A stretch of DNA of 64,000 bases from Ophiodon elongatus (GCA_016806645.1 JACSYO010000548.1:507001-571000), one strand, 5' to 3'; numbered from the stretch's first letter, positions 47,801-60,687 are shown. The notes: generated from the letters alone by a model not told the origin. Numbers and translations: made by a program.

Positions 47801-48437
47801 AGGCCCCTTAATTAGACTAGAGCAGCCCAAACTGAACTAGATTAGCATCTAACTATCGAGCTGAAAGAAAGACATCGATGCACATGGTCACTGCTGATGC
47901 TACAATGTTTTCACTAAGATTTTATGCAAGACATGGGATTGTACATCTAGGTTAGGGGTAATATTAATTTGCAACAAATGTAGGGCTATTTACAGTTTGA
48001 TATGCATATGAAAGCCAATGGAACTTTATAAAAGGAGGCACCCTCCAATATCAATCCTGCATAAGTTCTGAAGTCTTCACATATTTATATGTTTTGGTGC
48101 TTCTGTCGTTTACATTAAGTACTGTTTATCCATAATCGAAATATGTTGATGCCATGATGCATTTCTTTCTCGAAGGAAAGAACATCTTTCAGGGAGAAAT
48201 TATCCAGAGAATCATGGTGATACTGGATGATGGTGAAGGCAGGCTGAAGCTGAGCTGTCATTTATGCAAGATACTAAAAGCTATGATGCCAATACTCAAT
48301 TGATCCGATCATAGCTGATAGCTGTGTGGCACACATAAATATGGACATCTTAAAAACTCAACCATATAACATATCAACCATGTCAAATATGTTGCCTTAA
48401 AACTGGAAGTTTGCCTATCCAGTCTACATATGTTTTG
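44820..48437. other. Non-coding DNA, mostly unrecognised
   Basis: Long AT-rich stretch with no identified repeat family or gene. Bases 46240-46600 are CNE-like (GGTCTTTAATTGGAGTAATT and neighbouring homeodomain cores). A frame around 46757 meets a GTAAGT but has no acceptor. The rest is unremarkable. Confidence 0.4.
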
Positions 48438-49276
48438 TAAACTTAGAGATAGCTTATGACCGTGTCCTCTGGGGAGTCCCGTGGGGGATACTGCGGGAAT
48501 ATGGATATCGGGGTCGGTGCTATGAGCCATCCGGTCCTTGTATAACCAAAGTAAAGTATGGCTCAAGGCCATGGCTATCGGCCAGAAAACAATGGAAAAT
48601 GTCTCCCTCCAGGTGGGGAGAGAGTTTCTGCCCTAAGCAAGGGAGATCAAGTATTTTGGGGTCTTGTTCACAAGTGAGGTTAAAATTGTGCGTGAAATAT
48701 ACGCAGCTTCAGCACTGATGCAGGCTTTGTAGCAGACCACTGTGGTAGAGAGGTAGCTGAGGCAGAAGGCAAAGCTCTCGATTTACCAGTCCATCTATGT
48801 TATGACCCTCACCTATGGTTATGAGCTTTGGGTAGTGACCAAAAGGATGAGGCTCAAGGGATAGAGCGGGGCGTACTTTAATCACACACTTGTTGGTTCA
48901 ATCCCTGGCTCCTGCTGTTTGCATTTTTAAGTGTCCTTGCACGAGACACTGACCCCCAGCTTTCTCCCCGGAGACTTAACAGCAGCTCCCAGAATGGGTA
49001 AAATACTGTGGTCATATTTATGAGATATCTGGAGCGAGCTCCGAATAGAGCTGCTGCTCTTTTGCATCAAAATGGGAGTTGAGGTGGTTCAGGCATCTAA
49101 ACATCTAAACCTCCCTTTAGATGTTCTCTGGACGAGCCCAATTCATAAGAGGTTCTGGGGTAGACCCAGAACACAAGACAATATATCTCACCTGGCTTGG
49201 AAATGCCTCAGGGTTCCCGAGGAATAGCTGGAAAACATTGCTGGGTTGGAATACTTTGCTTAGCCTGCGGCCACTG
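48438..49276 (+). pseudogene. Non-LTR retrotransposon reverse transcriptase remnant
   Basis: Recognisable peptide pieces in order: AYDRV (palm), IKYFGVLFTSEVKIVREI, KLSIYQSIYVMTLTYGYELW, and a tail from CTCCGAATAGAGCTGCTGCT to TGGCTTGGAAATGCCTCAGG. They match the palm-to-thumb and C-terminal region of an abundant fish LINE reverse transcriptase (Rex/L2-like; clade uncertain). About 300 bases carrying the catalytic ADD box are deleted near 48565, frames shift several times, and a SINE splits the thumb region. It is dead on all counts. Confidence 0.85.
48852..49010 (+). mobile_element. tRNA-derived SINE within the LINE remnant
   Basis: The LINE text stops after GTGACCAAAAGGATGA and resumes at TATCTGGAGCGAGCTCCGAA. 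Between them lies a tRNA-like head, GAGGCTCAAGGGATAGAGCG (A box) and GGTTCAATCCCTGGC (B box), then TAAGTGTCCTTGCACGAGAC and a GAATGGGTAAAATACTG end. It is related to, but not the same subfamily as, the 8.1- and 38.3-kb SINEs. About 70 bases of LINE are missing at the junction. Confidence 0.75.
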
Positions 49277-52200
49277 TTTAATGTAGTGTATTGTTTTGGT
49301 GACTGAATTGTGTTATCATATTGAAAATAGTTGTCAGGTTTTTCTTGTAAAAGAGATCTTGATCTCTATGAGATTTCCTGTATAAATAAAGCTTAACTAA
49401 CTTTGTAATGTATTTTAAAACATACAAAATGAACGGTTGTGTAAACCAAACAGCAGTTTAATTTACGTTAGCTTTAGATTTATTTACAGGGTTTTGTTTA
49501 AAACTAGCTGATAAGTAAAACAGACTAGGTCACACAAGTCTTTGCTATTGTCTCAAAAGTACAAGAAATAACTAGCAAGGGATCATCTTTTTCTCAGTGA
49601 TAACAGCCAAACAGCAAAGCTTGCACTGAAGGTCTGATAATCTGGTGCAGTTTCTCAGAGAGAGATGCCATACTATATATCTTTGTCTCTTATTGTGCAG
49701 TTCGACCTACTTTCAAGAGAATTGCAGAGGCTTTACGCTTGTACACTACAAATTTGGATACACAATATTGCAAAAACAACACCTTTTTTATATGCTTTTA
49801 TACCTCTCAGGGAGACTTTTTAAGGTCCAATATAATGGTTTTAATGGGTTTTAAAAAATGTCAAAGTAGTTAGCAAAAGCTTAGTTTTAAGATATCCAGG
49901 ACTGCTTGAAACAAGAATAAATAAGAAAGAACATGAACCACATGTTGTAGAGTTCTGAGTTAGAGAGAGTAAACATTATTCTGCATCTTGCAACCAAGGA
50001 TTTGGTCTGAGTTTGTTTTCATCTTTCTGTATTCACGAGCTTGCCAACGCTTGTCAGTTACTCATACACGACTCAGTTGACTCTGTTACTCAGTACCTGT
50101 AAACTGTACAGGTAACCAAATGCAGTATTTAGGAGCTGTACTTTTTTTTTTGCACATGGCGCTGATGCTACAAAGATTGAAAGTTTTCTTGCCCAATCAC
50201 AAAATTGCAGGACAAATAAGGACTCAGACTATTAAAATTCTGTCTTGGAGGGGCATGGAGCGTAAGAAATAAATATGTTATGAATTATCATTATTTCTAG
50301 ACATTGCATGGTTACCGAAAGTAGGGTTGCTGAAGGTGCTGCAGCACCTCCTTAAACCAGGTATTACAGAAAAATAAAGTTTAAACTTAGTGGTAAAACT
50401 ACAGTGTTGCCTCTGCCCTACTGGGATACAGGCTGTAGTATGTGTAGTGAGAAAGTGTATTTGCTTTGTTTGTCATATTTTCATTATCATATGTATTAGT
50501 CCATAGTTAGATTTCTTGTGACTCACACTGTATTGCGCACAACAACATTGAGGTGTTTTCGAAGAAGTTTTTCAATTGTCCCACTGAATCTAAGCGTGTA
50601 TGTTTGGACTGAACTGTTGACGTGATGCAAAACCTTTCCTTGAACATGAAGCCTAGTGTTTTGCTGTAATTCCTCTTCGGTTTATCAGTGAAGTGTATGA
50701 ACTACAATGTAGACTAGATTCCCTACAATGACAAACAGTGATGGCTAACTCATATGAATGGGTCCAACGCGGGTTGAATGCACATCGGCAGGCCCACATT
50801 ATGTGTGTAAGATGATGAAATGGCTGTATTGCTGCCGTGCTAACAATTATGATAATCTGGTCATGGCTCACATCTTTCGCTCGTGCCCTAGTATCTTTTC
50901 ACTTCTTCCTCTTTTCGCAGTTTTCTCATTCATACGGACAGCAGAGCTTGCGTATAGTCTAAAATCATTATGAGGATGTATATGGATGAGCGCCAAAAGT
51001 GCAATGCAATCAAATTCAAAGAAGTATGCCACTCATTGCAAAGAAAGACATGGAGTTTCTCAATAAATCTGAGACTGAAGCTGGAATTAAGCATCAGCAA
51101 AGATACATATGCATGTCTCTGCCAGCCAGAAAAGGGTGTTCCATGAAACTAATGGTCACAATTACCAGAGTGGCATGGCTCTAGGGATGAGAATGGGTTG
51201 GTTGGTCTGTCCATCGTTTGTTCAGATTGAGATATATCAACAACTATTGGGAGGATTTCCTTTAAATTTTGCACAGACATTCATCTTCCACTCAGAATTA
51301 ATTGCAATCACCTTGGTGATCTCCTGTCTTTTCATCTAGTCCAACCAAATATACAATGTATCTGATACATTTTTTTCCTGGTGAATATCGGTAACAAATT
51401 ATTAGTAACGAATTAGCTGCCAATGTTTATCCGCAAAAAGTTTTCTTTTGATATGCCTAGTGCGAGTGGAGCGACGCTAAATCTCAAATAGAGTGAAGCT
51501 TGATTTCCCACTGTACAGATCACAATGTGTTGTTGCGGTACTGGGTAATGTGCATTGAAAAACAAAGCAAAATTAATTTTACTGATGAATGTTTTAGCTG
51601 CAGATAGATTGAGCGAGTAGAGCCGTGTTGTGCATAAGATATTCAGAATTAATTACATTTATATAAGTTCACACCAAGCATACACTTGAACCTGGCATGG
51701 AGACCGAGTTTATGAAAGGAGGGGATTGATTTTTTTTTCTGCCTTTTTTAACTTTCCATTTCCCGCTCTAAAGTTATCTACTGCAGCTTTAGGGGGGCAG
51801 AGGGAAACAATGTGGTAAAGTCTGTTGTCTTATACCACTTTGTAGAACCAGAAAGCAAACAGTCAAGTAATTGGTTCCATTTGAAGTTGAACACAGGGGA
51901 ATGTGGGTAGCAAGTCTCTCTCTGGCTGTTAGCACAACAGATGTCAGGTTGCATGCAGCTAAATATACTCTTTGGGGGTTTGTTATTTCCTGAGATATTG
52001 ATTCTTTTTCATGTGCCCTGTGATTGAAGAGCCTTTTTTTTTTTGTTGCCCAATCATAAGTTTTGTACATTTGTGGGCAATTTATTCAATTTGTGTAATC
52101 ACTTAAGATGTTTTCATGTTCAGTCACAAACCAAAATAAATTCTTGAATCTTATTAACTTCACAAGCTCATGTATTACCCACACACACACATTTCAACAA

Positions 52201-53224
52201 TTTGAGTCATCCTAATCCCACAGCAATCACTGTTTATGGATGTACCGGCTGCAACAGGCAAACTCTGGCACCAGCTGCTTCTTTAGACACCTGTCAGATC
52301 TGTTTCAACCTCTGATCTGTATTCATTTGAAGGCCTTAATACCAGCTGAGATCTCAAGAAACCTGTTTGTGCCGCACCCACTGCATCTTATTGCAAGTGA
52401 AGATGCACATTTATCATCGTTATGAAAACATCTTCTCCACCGTTTTTTTTTTTTTGGTCATGTCCAGAAACAAAAGAAGGCTGCAGGGATTAGAGTTCTG
52501 TTTATGCCGAGAAAACAAAAGATGTCCCTCTGAAAACTGAGGCAGTTTGGTATAAAATTAATTTGAGACCAGTGTTTAATGTTTTTTTTCTTTTTTCTTG
52601 TTGTTGTTGTTGTTGTTACAGTGGGGAGCTTCTTTCAGTTTATCGCCATTTTGAGCTGTCTGCATTCAGATTGAGTAATACTTGTTTTCCATTCCTTGGG
52701 TGGCAGACGATAACACCCTCTGAGGTGTCTACTTGACACAGAAGCACTGGGGGGAGTTCTTTGCCTCCAAGGAAAGCATTATTTATTTGACAACAGAAGA
52801 CCTCAGAGGTTATTACCTTGTTTACACCACAGCCACTTTCCAAAGATACAAAAAATGCCCATCTATCCAGACAAATGTATCATTCCTGCACTGTTCAGCA
52901 ACAATTGTGTCTTCATTCTTGGGGAAATCATTTTTGCTGCTATATAGAACAAATTGAGTCTCTCAGTAGGATGATAAGCTTTATACAATACTTCATGGGG
53001 TTTATTGAAGAAAACAAATGTACCGATCCAAAACCTGTTTGGTCTGATGTACCAAACTGCAATTAATTAATCTGTTCATATAATTCAATGGGTATTAATA
53101 GTGAGTTCAAACGTGAAAAAAGTACTAATAAAAATTTGGAAAAGAAACAGGGGCAACGGAAAAGGTAGTGCTGAGGCTTACATTTCTGTGCGTTACAGTT
53201 TCCAAACTTTGTCGGTCGATAGTA
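49277..53224. other. Non-coding DNA, mostly unrecognised
   Basis: AT-rich DNA without an identified repeat family or gene. A (TTG)7 array lies at 52598-52617. The many 60-90 codon frames on both strands have no domains or splice support. Confidence 0.4.
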
Positions 53225-53815
53225 AAATGCAGACTGTATATAATGAGTGGAAATATTCACAATGATGTCACCCATTGGTTTGTCAACTGCCGTTTTTAAG
53301 TCTTGAGTTTGGCAATTTGGCCGTTGCCATATTGGTTTTTAGCTTGGTTTTGTGCAAACAGAGGGTGGAGCTAAGTACAACCAATTGCTGAATAAGACAT
53401 TTTTAGGTGACCAAAATGTTACAATTAACTTTCGTGAATTGTAAACAGTGGGAAAGGGTCCAAGTTGTACGACGAAAACACGGACAACACCCATATTGGA
53501 CGGCATAGTAGCGACCTGTCAATCACAAGCCTAGCTAAGCCCAAAAGCATACCCTACGTTATGCTCCATTTTACTCTAAATGGGACCGTAATTTACTAAA
53601 TGAACATCAAGATGTATTGAAGACGACTTGAAAGTAGCAATTGAGACCATAAACAATGTTTACTAAGATAATTAATCAAGTGAGAGATCAGACTTATTTT
53701 TGCAACCACAGGAGTTGCCCTATTGATGGCAATTTAAAAAAAATGCAAATTTAAGGCATTTCCCTCTTTGGCTTCACTTTTCAGACCGAGAGGTTACTGC
53801 CTTGTAAAATGTGTT
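53225..53815 (+). mobile_element. Abundant teleost interspersed repeat, near full length
   Basis: Characteristic phrases are GATGTCACCCATTGGTTTGT, GGCCGTTGCCATATTGGTTT, GACCTGTCAATCACAAGCCT, CTCTAAATGGGACCGTAATT, AAATGAACATCAAGATGTAT, GTTGCCCTATTGATGGCAAT and TTTGGCTTCACTTTTCAGAC. I know this text as a frequent non-coding fish repeat, probably a non-autonomous DNA transposon; the class is uncertain. The left edge lies near GACTGTATATAATGAGTGG. A piece of the same family is at 56676-56740. Confidence 0.75.
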
Positions 53816-54439
53816 GCTAAATAGAAACAAAATTAAATGTTGCTAAAAAAAACACAAGACCCTTTAGCAAACTAGATACTTCCTGGAGTCGAGGAGCAAC
53901 AATGCATACGGTTGAACTTCCAACCTGATTTTTCAAACAACATTTTTACGTGGAATTGTATTAAAGAACCACTGCAGTCTGGAGTAAAGGCCAGCCTGGC
54001 ACATATCACAGAAACATCATGTGTTCCCCTGGAGACGCTCACAGACAATTGGCACAGATTTCACAGTGCTGACCTCTGACCCGCACGGAAGTCGACTGTC
54101 AAGGAGAGGAAAGGGCATGAGGTAAAGACCGAGGGAAAATCAGACCTCTCCAGCTAATTGTGCAACCTTCCCCACTGGCCGCTCGCACAGTGGGTTCCCT
54201 CCTGTGCCCCTCTTGACTGATGTGCTGAGAATTAGATTCTGTCACCTAAAGACTCACCAGTGCGACACCCTGCAGACTTTTTACCGGGCCAAGACAGGGG
54301 GCCGCCCCGGTGGTATTTCCAGAACGAGAATGAGGTCACTTTCTGTGTCTGCCTGATTCGTGTTATTGCTGATTTAGTGGACACTAACAAATGCTGAAGA
54401 CTGAAGTACAGAAATAGTATTGTCTTTTTAGAGAAATTA
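53816..54439. other. Non-coding DNA with a CNE-like part
   Basis: Bases 54000-54380 are GC-richer and dense in sites such as CCAGCTAATTGTGC and CTGTCACCTAAAG, without repeats or an open frame. This is a possible regulatory element. Confidence 0.35.
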
Positions 54440-54970
54440 TAAAAATGATGTCAGGCTTAAGAAATACATCACCCACAAAAGGACCATTTGTATATCAATT
54501 ACTCACCCCGTGTTACCTCGGATTCTTGAATAGTCTCTCTTGCCACCACGGAAAACAAATTCTCAAAAAAACGGAGGTCTTGATGAATTGAAGTACATGG
54601 GGGCAGCGTTTAACAAGAGCAAAATCTAAATATTCATTTACGAGCTACTACTGCTACTACTACTACTGGAACTCAAGCAGTATAATCCAAGTCTCATTTA
54701 TCCAATCGTATGCTCAGTATTTCCCAAAAATATCCATGCCTGGATAAGTCCAAAGTGCTTTAAACTTAGAGTAGATGCATGTGTTCGGGAAGTACTCCGC
54801 TTGCCTAACAACATCCCTTGGCTGTTGGAAAATTACTGTAAATCACATTTTTCTTGGCTTTTTGCTTAATTCTGCCGCACCAAAGTTGTTCTATAAAACT
54901 TCACAAAAACACAAAGGAAGATTGGTTACGAGCCAAAGGACAGCTGATCAACTGTTCATTCCATTTAGTA
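54440..54970. mobile_element. Probable interspersed repeat
   Basis: The phrases AATACATCACCCACAAAAGG, ATCAATTACTCACCCCGTGT, AGCAGTATAATCCAAGTCTC and GCATGTGTTCGGGAAGTACT are familiar from dispersed fish sequences. The ends are not defined and no coding frame is present. A (CTA)n array at 54643-54666 lies inside it. Only one copy exists in this window, so the call rests on recall. Confidence 0.4.
54643..54666. repeat. Imperfect (CTA)n microsatellite
   Basis: GCTACTACTGCTACTACTAC and two further units, with one TGC interruption. Confidence 0.85.
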
Positions 54971-55279
54971 AAAAGGAATTTTAGCAGTGGGAGTAGCCTA
55001 TACTAACAAGATTTATAACTTCTAAATAGATTCATGTCACATGACCAAAATTTGTAGAAAGACAAACACTCACAGATATACGTACAAATATGCACATACA
55101 CACACACAGATTAACATACACATGTACTCATGTACACAACACAAATGCATTGGCAGTTTGCACCGGTTCTGTTTAAATATGATTTATTTATCAATTTTTG
55201 CACAGTTGCAGATGAAGATCAGGCTACATTGATATTATTAGGATGTTACTGCAGCAGTGTATAATCATTTCAGATTTGT

Positions 55280-55495
55280 GTGAGCCAAATACTTCCAATA
55301 ATTCAAAGTGTTGTCAAGAAGACGAAAAAAATAGATGTGAACATTTTCAAAATGAATATCATATTTTTTTATATCTTACAAAATATTCTACTTTAATCCA
55401 TAATTGTTGGTGTTTAGCCTTTCAAAAACATTATTTTCATTTCGGTCAAAAAATGATACTTTTTTAGGTGTATGACAGACATTCAAAGCCTAATT
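55280..55495 (+). repeat. Dispersed repeat, copy 2 of a pair
   Basis: This is the partner of 8425-8625. It shares AAAAAAATAGATGT, TTTTCAAAATGAATATCAT, ACAAAATATTCTACTTTAAT, TTGTTGGTGTTTAGCC and TTTCAAAAACATTATTTTCA. The two copies are about 47 kb apart and clearly diverged, so they reflect old independent insertions rather than a recent duplication. Confidence 0.7.
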
Positions 55496-56675
55496 TGAAA
55501 ACTTTTTTAGAAGTTTCAAAAATGAAAATAGAGACATTTGGTACAACCTTAAGTGTTTGTAAGGTTGTGTGTGTGAGTACATGAATGTTTGGGTGCATGT
55601 ACGTAGGCTGTCGCAGCTATGTTGCAAAATATCCTTGTTGCCAAATTTCTATGTAGTATAGGTCTTTTGTGCTAGGTTTCTCTCCGTGTTTTCTGATAAG
55701 TTGAATGATTTTTTTTAAGTGACATAATGTAACATTGCCATTCCCAATGTTTCTATTTTTCATATTTATTTTTCAAATATAAAAAAAGTATCCATTTCAA
55801 ATTAAATGGCATTTCATTGCTTTTTTTAAACTGACTCTTGTGTCTGTTACAGTATTGGCTGTACAAAGTACTTCATGCATGAATTTAGAGTTTTTAATCA
55901 GATTCAAAATTAAACACTCAACTATTAATTTTGAATCGGTCGCCTTACTTCCCATCTTCTACTCCATTAAATCTATAAGTGTCTCTATTCTGGATAAGTT
56001 AAACTCAGTGGGAAGTTTCTTCCAACATGACAAGACAATGACACTATGCAAGATTGTATATCATCAAAGTTCTTGCTGAAAATGGAGCTTAGATGGATTT
56101 GTGAATGAATGCTATCTACATGTATTCTCTTCACATCAGTATAGGTTTATGGAAATGCTAATACAGGCTTTACATGTATTAACACATGTCAGTATTTCCA
56201 TCCACCGAGGACAAGACAAGGATCCTTGATGTAGAATTATACAATAAATCCGCTTGTGTGCAGAAGAATAGAGCAGGGTTATATATCTGCTCTATATGCT
56301 GCACAGAACTTGGAGATCACAGTGCTTGGTGAGCATTTATATTCCCATTTCTGCTCGAGTGCTTGAACATATAACTGCTATAATATCATCAAAGCCGTGT
56401 ATGACGAGAAACCCTTAAAATAGATGATGATGCAACAACTGTATGATCTTGCTATTACCAATTAGCAGAAATGTGTTAAATAATGTGTCTCTCTTTATAA
56501 GAGATAAGAAATAAATATAATTTTTTGAATCAACTCTTTAGCTTTCTGATTTTAAGATAAAAAGATTCATGTCAATCTCGTATCTGCTAGAGTTATGCCG
56601 CTGTTAGCCAAGCTTAGGCAGACATCAGTTTATCCATCCACCCGGTAATTTTGTGTTCTAGCACAATTTGCCAGC
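55496..56675. other. Non-coding AT-rich DNA
   Basis: No element or exon is recognised. Confidence 0.45.
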
Positions 56676-56740
56676 AAAGACTATATATAAGAAGTGGACA
56701 TAGTCACTGTGACGTCACCATTGGTTCGTGTGCACACACC
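56676..56740 (+). mobile_element. 5' fragment of the 53.2-kb repeat family
   Basis: GACTATATATAAGAAGTGGA and GTGACGTCACCATTGGTTCG correspond to the first 60 bases of the element at 53225. It is truncated after the CATTGGTT block. It contains a perfect CRE-type TGACGTCA. Confidence 0.6.
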
Positions 56741-56939
56741 ATTCACATTACTATGATGCAAATCCGGTTGGATATTGGCAAAGTAATCCTGTAACACACA
56801 AACGAGAAATATTAATTTGCTCATCTCACTCTCGAAAAGAAAAAGCAAGTAAGCATATTTCCACAAATGGTTAATTGAGTAGCAGCAGGAGACAACAGAC
56901 TAATTTGTGTCTCCTAACAATTCCATCCCCATACAACAC

Positions 56940-57420
56940 AAGTGAATTCTCAGTTACTTTGAGGGAAACCTTTTTCCTTCTTGTTTACGATTGCAGTTTT
57001 TAAACACGTAGGTAATGTTGTGAATTGAAGAAAAAAAAAAAAAAAAAAATCAAGCAAAACAAAACACAACAAAAATACTTTGTGAAATATCATTGTTTGA
57101 TTTCATATATGTATGCTTGTTAAGTGACTTAAGTTAGTTGAAATAAGTCTTTGTTGACTTTTGTTTCACACAGGACACAAACAGTGGTTGCCCGTGTAAA
57201 AAACATATTTGTTTGACCTATCCATCCACCCTGACCACCTCCCTACACCAATTTACTCACCTACGTGGACTTACCTGCACTTTGATTAGAAAATGATTCG
57301 TGATATGTCAAAAACAAACGTAATCCGGGGGCGGGGGGAATGCGTTTCTCTCAAAAAGTAATTGACTCTGCTGTGTTGTTGTATCACTATTAGGAGACCA
57401 GGCTTGACTGTAGGTTAAGT
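56940..57420 (+). mobile_element. Dispersed family X, copy C
   Basis: The same order of phrases as copies A and B: TTTACGATTGCAGTTTTTAA, CAACAAAAATACTTTGTGAA, CAGGACACAAACAGTGGTTG, TTTGTTTGACCTATCCATCC, GTGATATGTCAAAAACAAAC and TGCGTTTCTCTCAAAAAGTA. A 19-base poly-A at 57031-57049 lies where copies A and B have short A-rich strings, so it looks like local expansion rather than a retroposon tail. Confidence 0.7.
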
Positions 57421-60164
57421 TTGAAAATCTCATTAGTTTGCAATATAAGTCAAGTTATTTCAAACAATGACACAGGCACATTAGCTGACGCACTGCAATA
57501 CATTTTACCACGATAATAGTTTTATTGTACGCCGCTAGGGACGGCTAGGTACAAACGAAAATACGAAACCTATTTTTCCTGGCTAGAAGGAGAGAGAAGG
57601 AATTTAAACAAGTTAAGGAACCGGGTCAAGGTCTTGCAGTGGTGGTGGAGCAAGGAGGGCCAGTGATGTGATGGGAAAGGGGCTCTGTATCAGAGGAAAG
57701 GGATGAATAGCTATTGTGCCATAGCCTCCTAAAGGGTCAGAGAGCTTAGAAACGGCAGAAATGAGGTTGTTGCCCCGTGTCTTTCCGGTTGAAATGAAGA
57801 TTGTACTGCCTTTAAGTCCTTTCTTGCCCAAAGTAATAAAACTTGTATCCAATAGCGATTGAGATGTTAAAAAAAAAACGGCGGAAGGCCAAGATTTTCA
57901 CACAGCTTCCCTTGCATCAGATAAAATATTTCTAAGCTTCCACCAGCACTTACTGAACGTGTATAACAGCAAATGTTTGCTGACACAATTAAATTTGTCT
58001 GCACCCTTGCTGATAGAAAAATGCTTAATGCGGCTTTGAAATAAACAAGTATAATATTTTAGTTGTTGTCATATACACAGCATGGTGAATTTCTTAATTG
58101 TACGTTTTAATTACTGGAGAAATTGTACAAACCTGCCTCCTCCCTACACATGTCATGATTAATGGACTGTAAAAAATATTCATTTGACAAAAGCTCATTA
58201 CAAGCCAACAATAAAAATCTTTTCACTGTTAAAAACATGAAAGGTGAAGTAAATACAGAGCTAAACATTACCTAATTAATGCTGTGCTGCTATCAAGAGG
58301 CAGTGACAGCTCTTTAATCACAGAATGGGCTTTGGGAACGGGAACAAATCCCTCAGCATTTTTTGGGCTTCGAATAAACCAGGAGACTTGATATATGTGT
58401 GTGTTTTCTTCAGCTAGTCATGGCCACTTACACATACACACACATCAGAGAAAAAGATAAAGATCATAAAGATGCAATCCAGAGTAGTTCTGCTGATATA
58501 CTGTCGATTGTTTGTTAAAAAAAAAAAAATCTTACACATGTATAAAATCTGTGGCACATTTCACTGAAGACATTGCAGGTATGCAATATAAACTTGGATA
58601 TGTTTTATTTTTTTTATTGGGAGTAGTCAGAGCAGTGTATCCATGTTTCAATAATGTACTGGCCCTTTAACAATCTTTCATGACATGTCACGCTTGGTGA
58701 CGAGGAGACTGATGAGCTAACCGCTAACATGCTAGCCAGCCGGGATTCGCCAGCACATCAGTAACTATTTTATTTAATTTTTTTCCATTTTGTGTTTTAG
58801 CTTTCTCTCTGAGATATAATGTGCCGACACTGGAAAATTGACCACATGTACTCAGTGCACCATTGTTCCAAAATGCAATGCTCAAACTAAACAGAAAGAA
58901 GTAACTCACAACTGGATATGTTTAAACCAAATTAGTGGTGAGAGTCTATGGGAAATTTGTTTTGCTTTCTCATTGTGAAGTTAAATTGGCAATTGTTTAC
59001 CAAAGTGTTGAAAAATGTTGAATCTTTCTTCCACTGACTAAACACCATCATCTAGCTAATTTCTCATGAAATCAGTACAACTGAGAATTACAGTAAGCTT
59101 GTGACAAAATCAAGATTACTGTTGGGGTCTCTGATTCTAGGCGATTTCCAACCTAGTGGCTTATTTTCTCCACTGTGCACCAGCCGTAAATCTGAAGCAA
59201 AATGGAAATATCAGCTCGGGTAAAGTATCAGCTCCTGGCCATCGAGGAGCCACGGAGCTCAGTGAGAAGTATTCACTGCTCAGACCACTCTCACATTCTT
59301 CTTGCCGCGTCTAAGCTAATGAAAACTTAAGGTTACGGTGAGAAGCCCCCCTGAGCGTAAACACATTGCATAATACTACTTTCTTCAAAATGCTAACAGC
59401 CCCAGAAAAGGTCTTACCATTTCAAAGATTTGATGCATATAGGCCCGGGTGAAATTCTGAAAAGGGAAACAACATTTAATTTACATATTGACAGAGCAGT
59501 CTAGGCTGACAAGACATATAGACGGTTATCTATATTCTTTTTGTACTCTGAGGGATTTTTTGTAGAAGGATGCTGTCCTTAAAATGGTTCTGCAGGTAGG
59601 GTGTACTTTGTATTCTCAAAAATTATATTCTAAAAAGGCATGAAAACTATTAGTAAAACTAGTAAAACAGTAAAACTATAGAACATTAGGTAACAGCATT
59701 GAGTTCATGTAAATTAAGCTTTTAATTCAACCTTTAGAAAAAAAAAAAAATTCCAGAACAAGTCTCTCAACTCAGAATGTTAATGACATCCGTTGTGTTA
59801 AACTGTTAATTCCTTTCACCTAATTAAAAGAAATTAAAGCAACAGCCACGTGCTCCTGTTTCCTCCCAGCTTCATCTTCCCATGGGCGAAAGATAGACAA
59901 TCAGCCATACAACTCAGCAAAATAAAGACCTACAATGCTGCCATGCAGTGCTGAGGTGGGAGATGCGCAATTATTGAATCTATTGTATATGGAGGTCAGT
60001 ACAGCAGTCTGCTCTGTGCGTTCTTGTTTGTTGCTTTATATTCCTCATAATGGTATGTAGTTAGTATGTGGTGGAACAGGTAATACTGTTTGCCGACATT
60101 GAAAACAGAGTGAAAAACACAAAAAAAAAAATGTCAATGGAATCAGACTTTGTCAACCATTTCT
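57421..60164. other. Non-coding DNA, mostly unrecognised
   Basis: No gene is supported. Bases 58260-58400, 59200-59350 and 59860-59990 are of mixed composition and might be conserved. The 79-codon minus-strand frame at 57613-57852 has no supporting feature. Confidence 0.35.
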
Positions 60165-60430
60165 AGGGCTGTCATTGACTAGTCATTTTTGTTGACTAAC
60201 ACTCATATGATTTAGTCGATTAGTTTATTCAATCGACAGATCTGTATAAAGAGTTTCTCCGCAAAGAATCAGGCAAAAGCACCACTTTAAATATTGTGTT
60301 TTCCATAGATGTACACATAAATTTAAATATTTCATTCAGCATAAATGAATGATAAAAAAAAAAATGGCTAACTGACTTAAGAAATCTTAGTTGACTAAAT
60401 CCAAAGCAACCGATTAGTCGGCTGATAGAG
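60165..60430. mobile_element. Probable DNA-transposon fragment of the GACTAGTC class
   Basis: It begins TAGGGCTGTCATTGACTAGT and ends near AAGCAACCGATTAGTCGGCT. The interior repeats TTAGTCGATTAGTTTATTC-type wording typical of certain fish hAT-like elements. No target duplication can be read because the right flank is the neighbouring Tc1-like element. Confidence 0.45.
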
Positions 60431-60439
60431 ATATAGATA

Positions 60440-60687
60440 GACAGATACCTCTTTTTTGGCCCATTTTGCCTGAGGGAAAAGAAGCTGCCTAATAATTATG
60501 CACACCTTGATATAGGGTGTTGATCTCCTTAGGCCACACCCTCCCTCATTACACAAATACACATCACCTGATATGCTTAAATCCAATAGGCATTGAAGTT
60601 CATACAGCTTGGAGTTGGAAAATATATGCATAAAAATGATGATATGGTCAAAATACTCACTTGCCTAATAATTGTGCACACAGTGTA
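60440..60687 (-). mobile_element. 5' end of a Tc1/mariner element with IR/DR structure
   Basis: Read on the minus strand from 60687 it starts TACACTGTGTGCACAATTAT then TAGGCAAG. The related GTGTGCATAATTATTAGGCA recurs about 180 bases in (60484-60505), giving the paired direct repeats within one terminal region known as IR/DR in Tc1-type elements. Next comes TTCTTTTCCCTCAGGCAAA and an ATG at 60464 starting MGQKRG, resembling the start of the transposase I know from this family (MGQKKDL). The remainder is lost after about eight codons. The outer tip is a TA, as expected for TA-target insertion. Confidence 0.8.

Noticed and set aside
57031..57049. Poly-A as a retroposon tail
   Set aside because: It sits inside family X copy C, with family sequence continuing on both sides.
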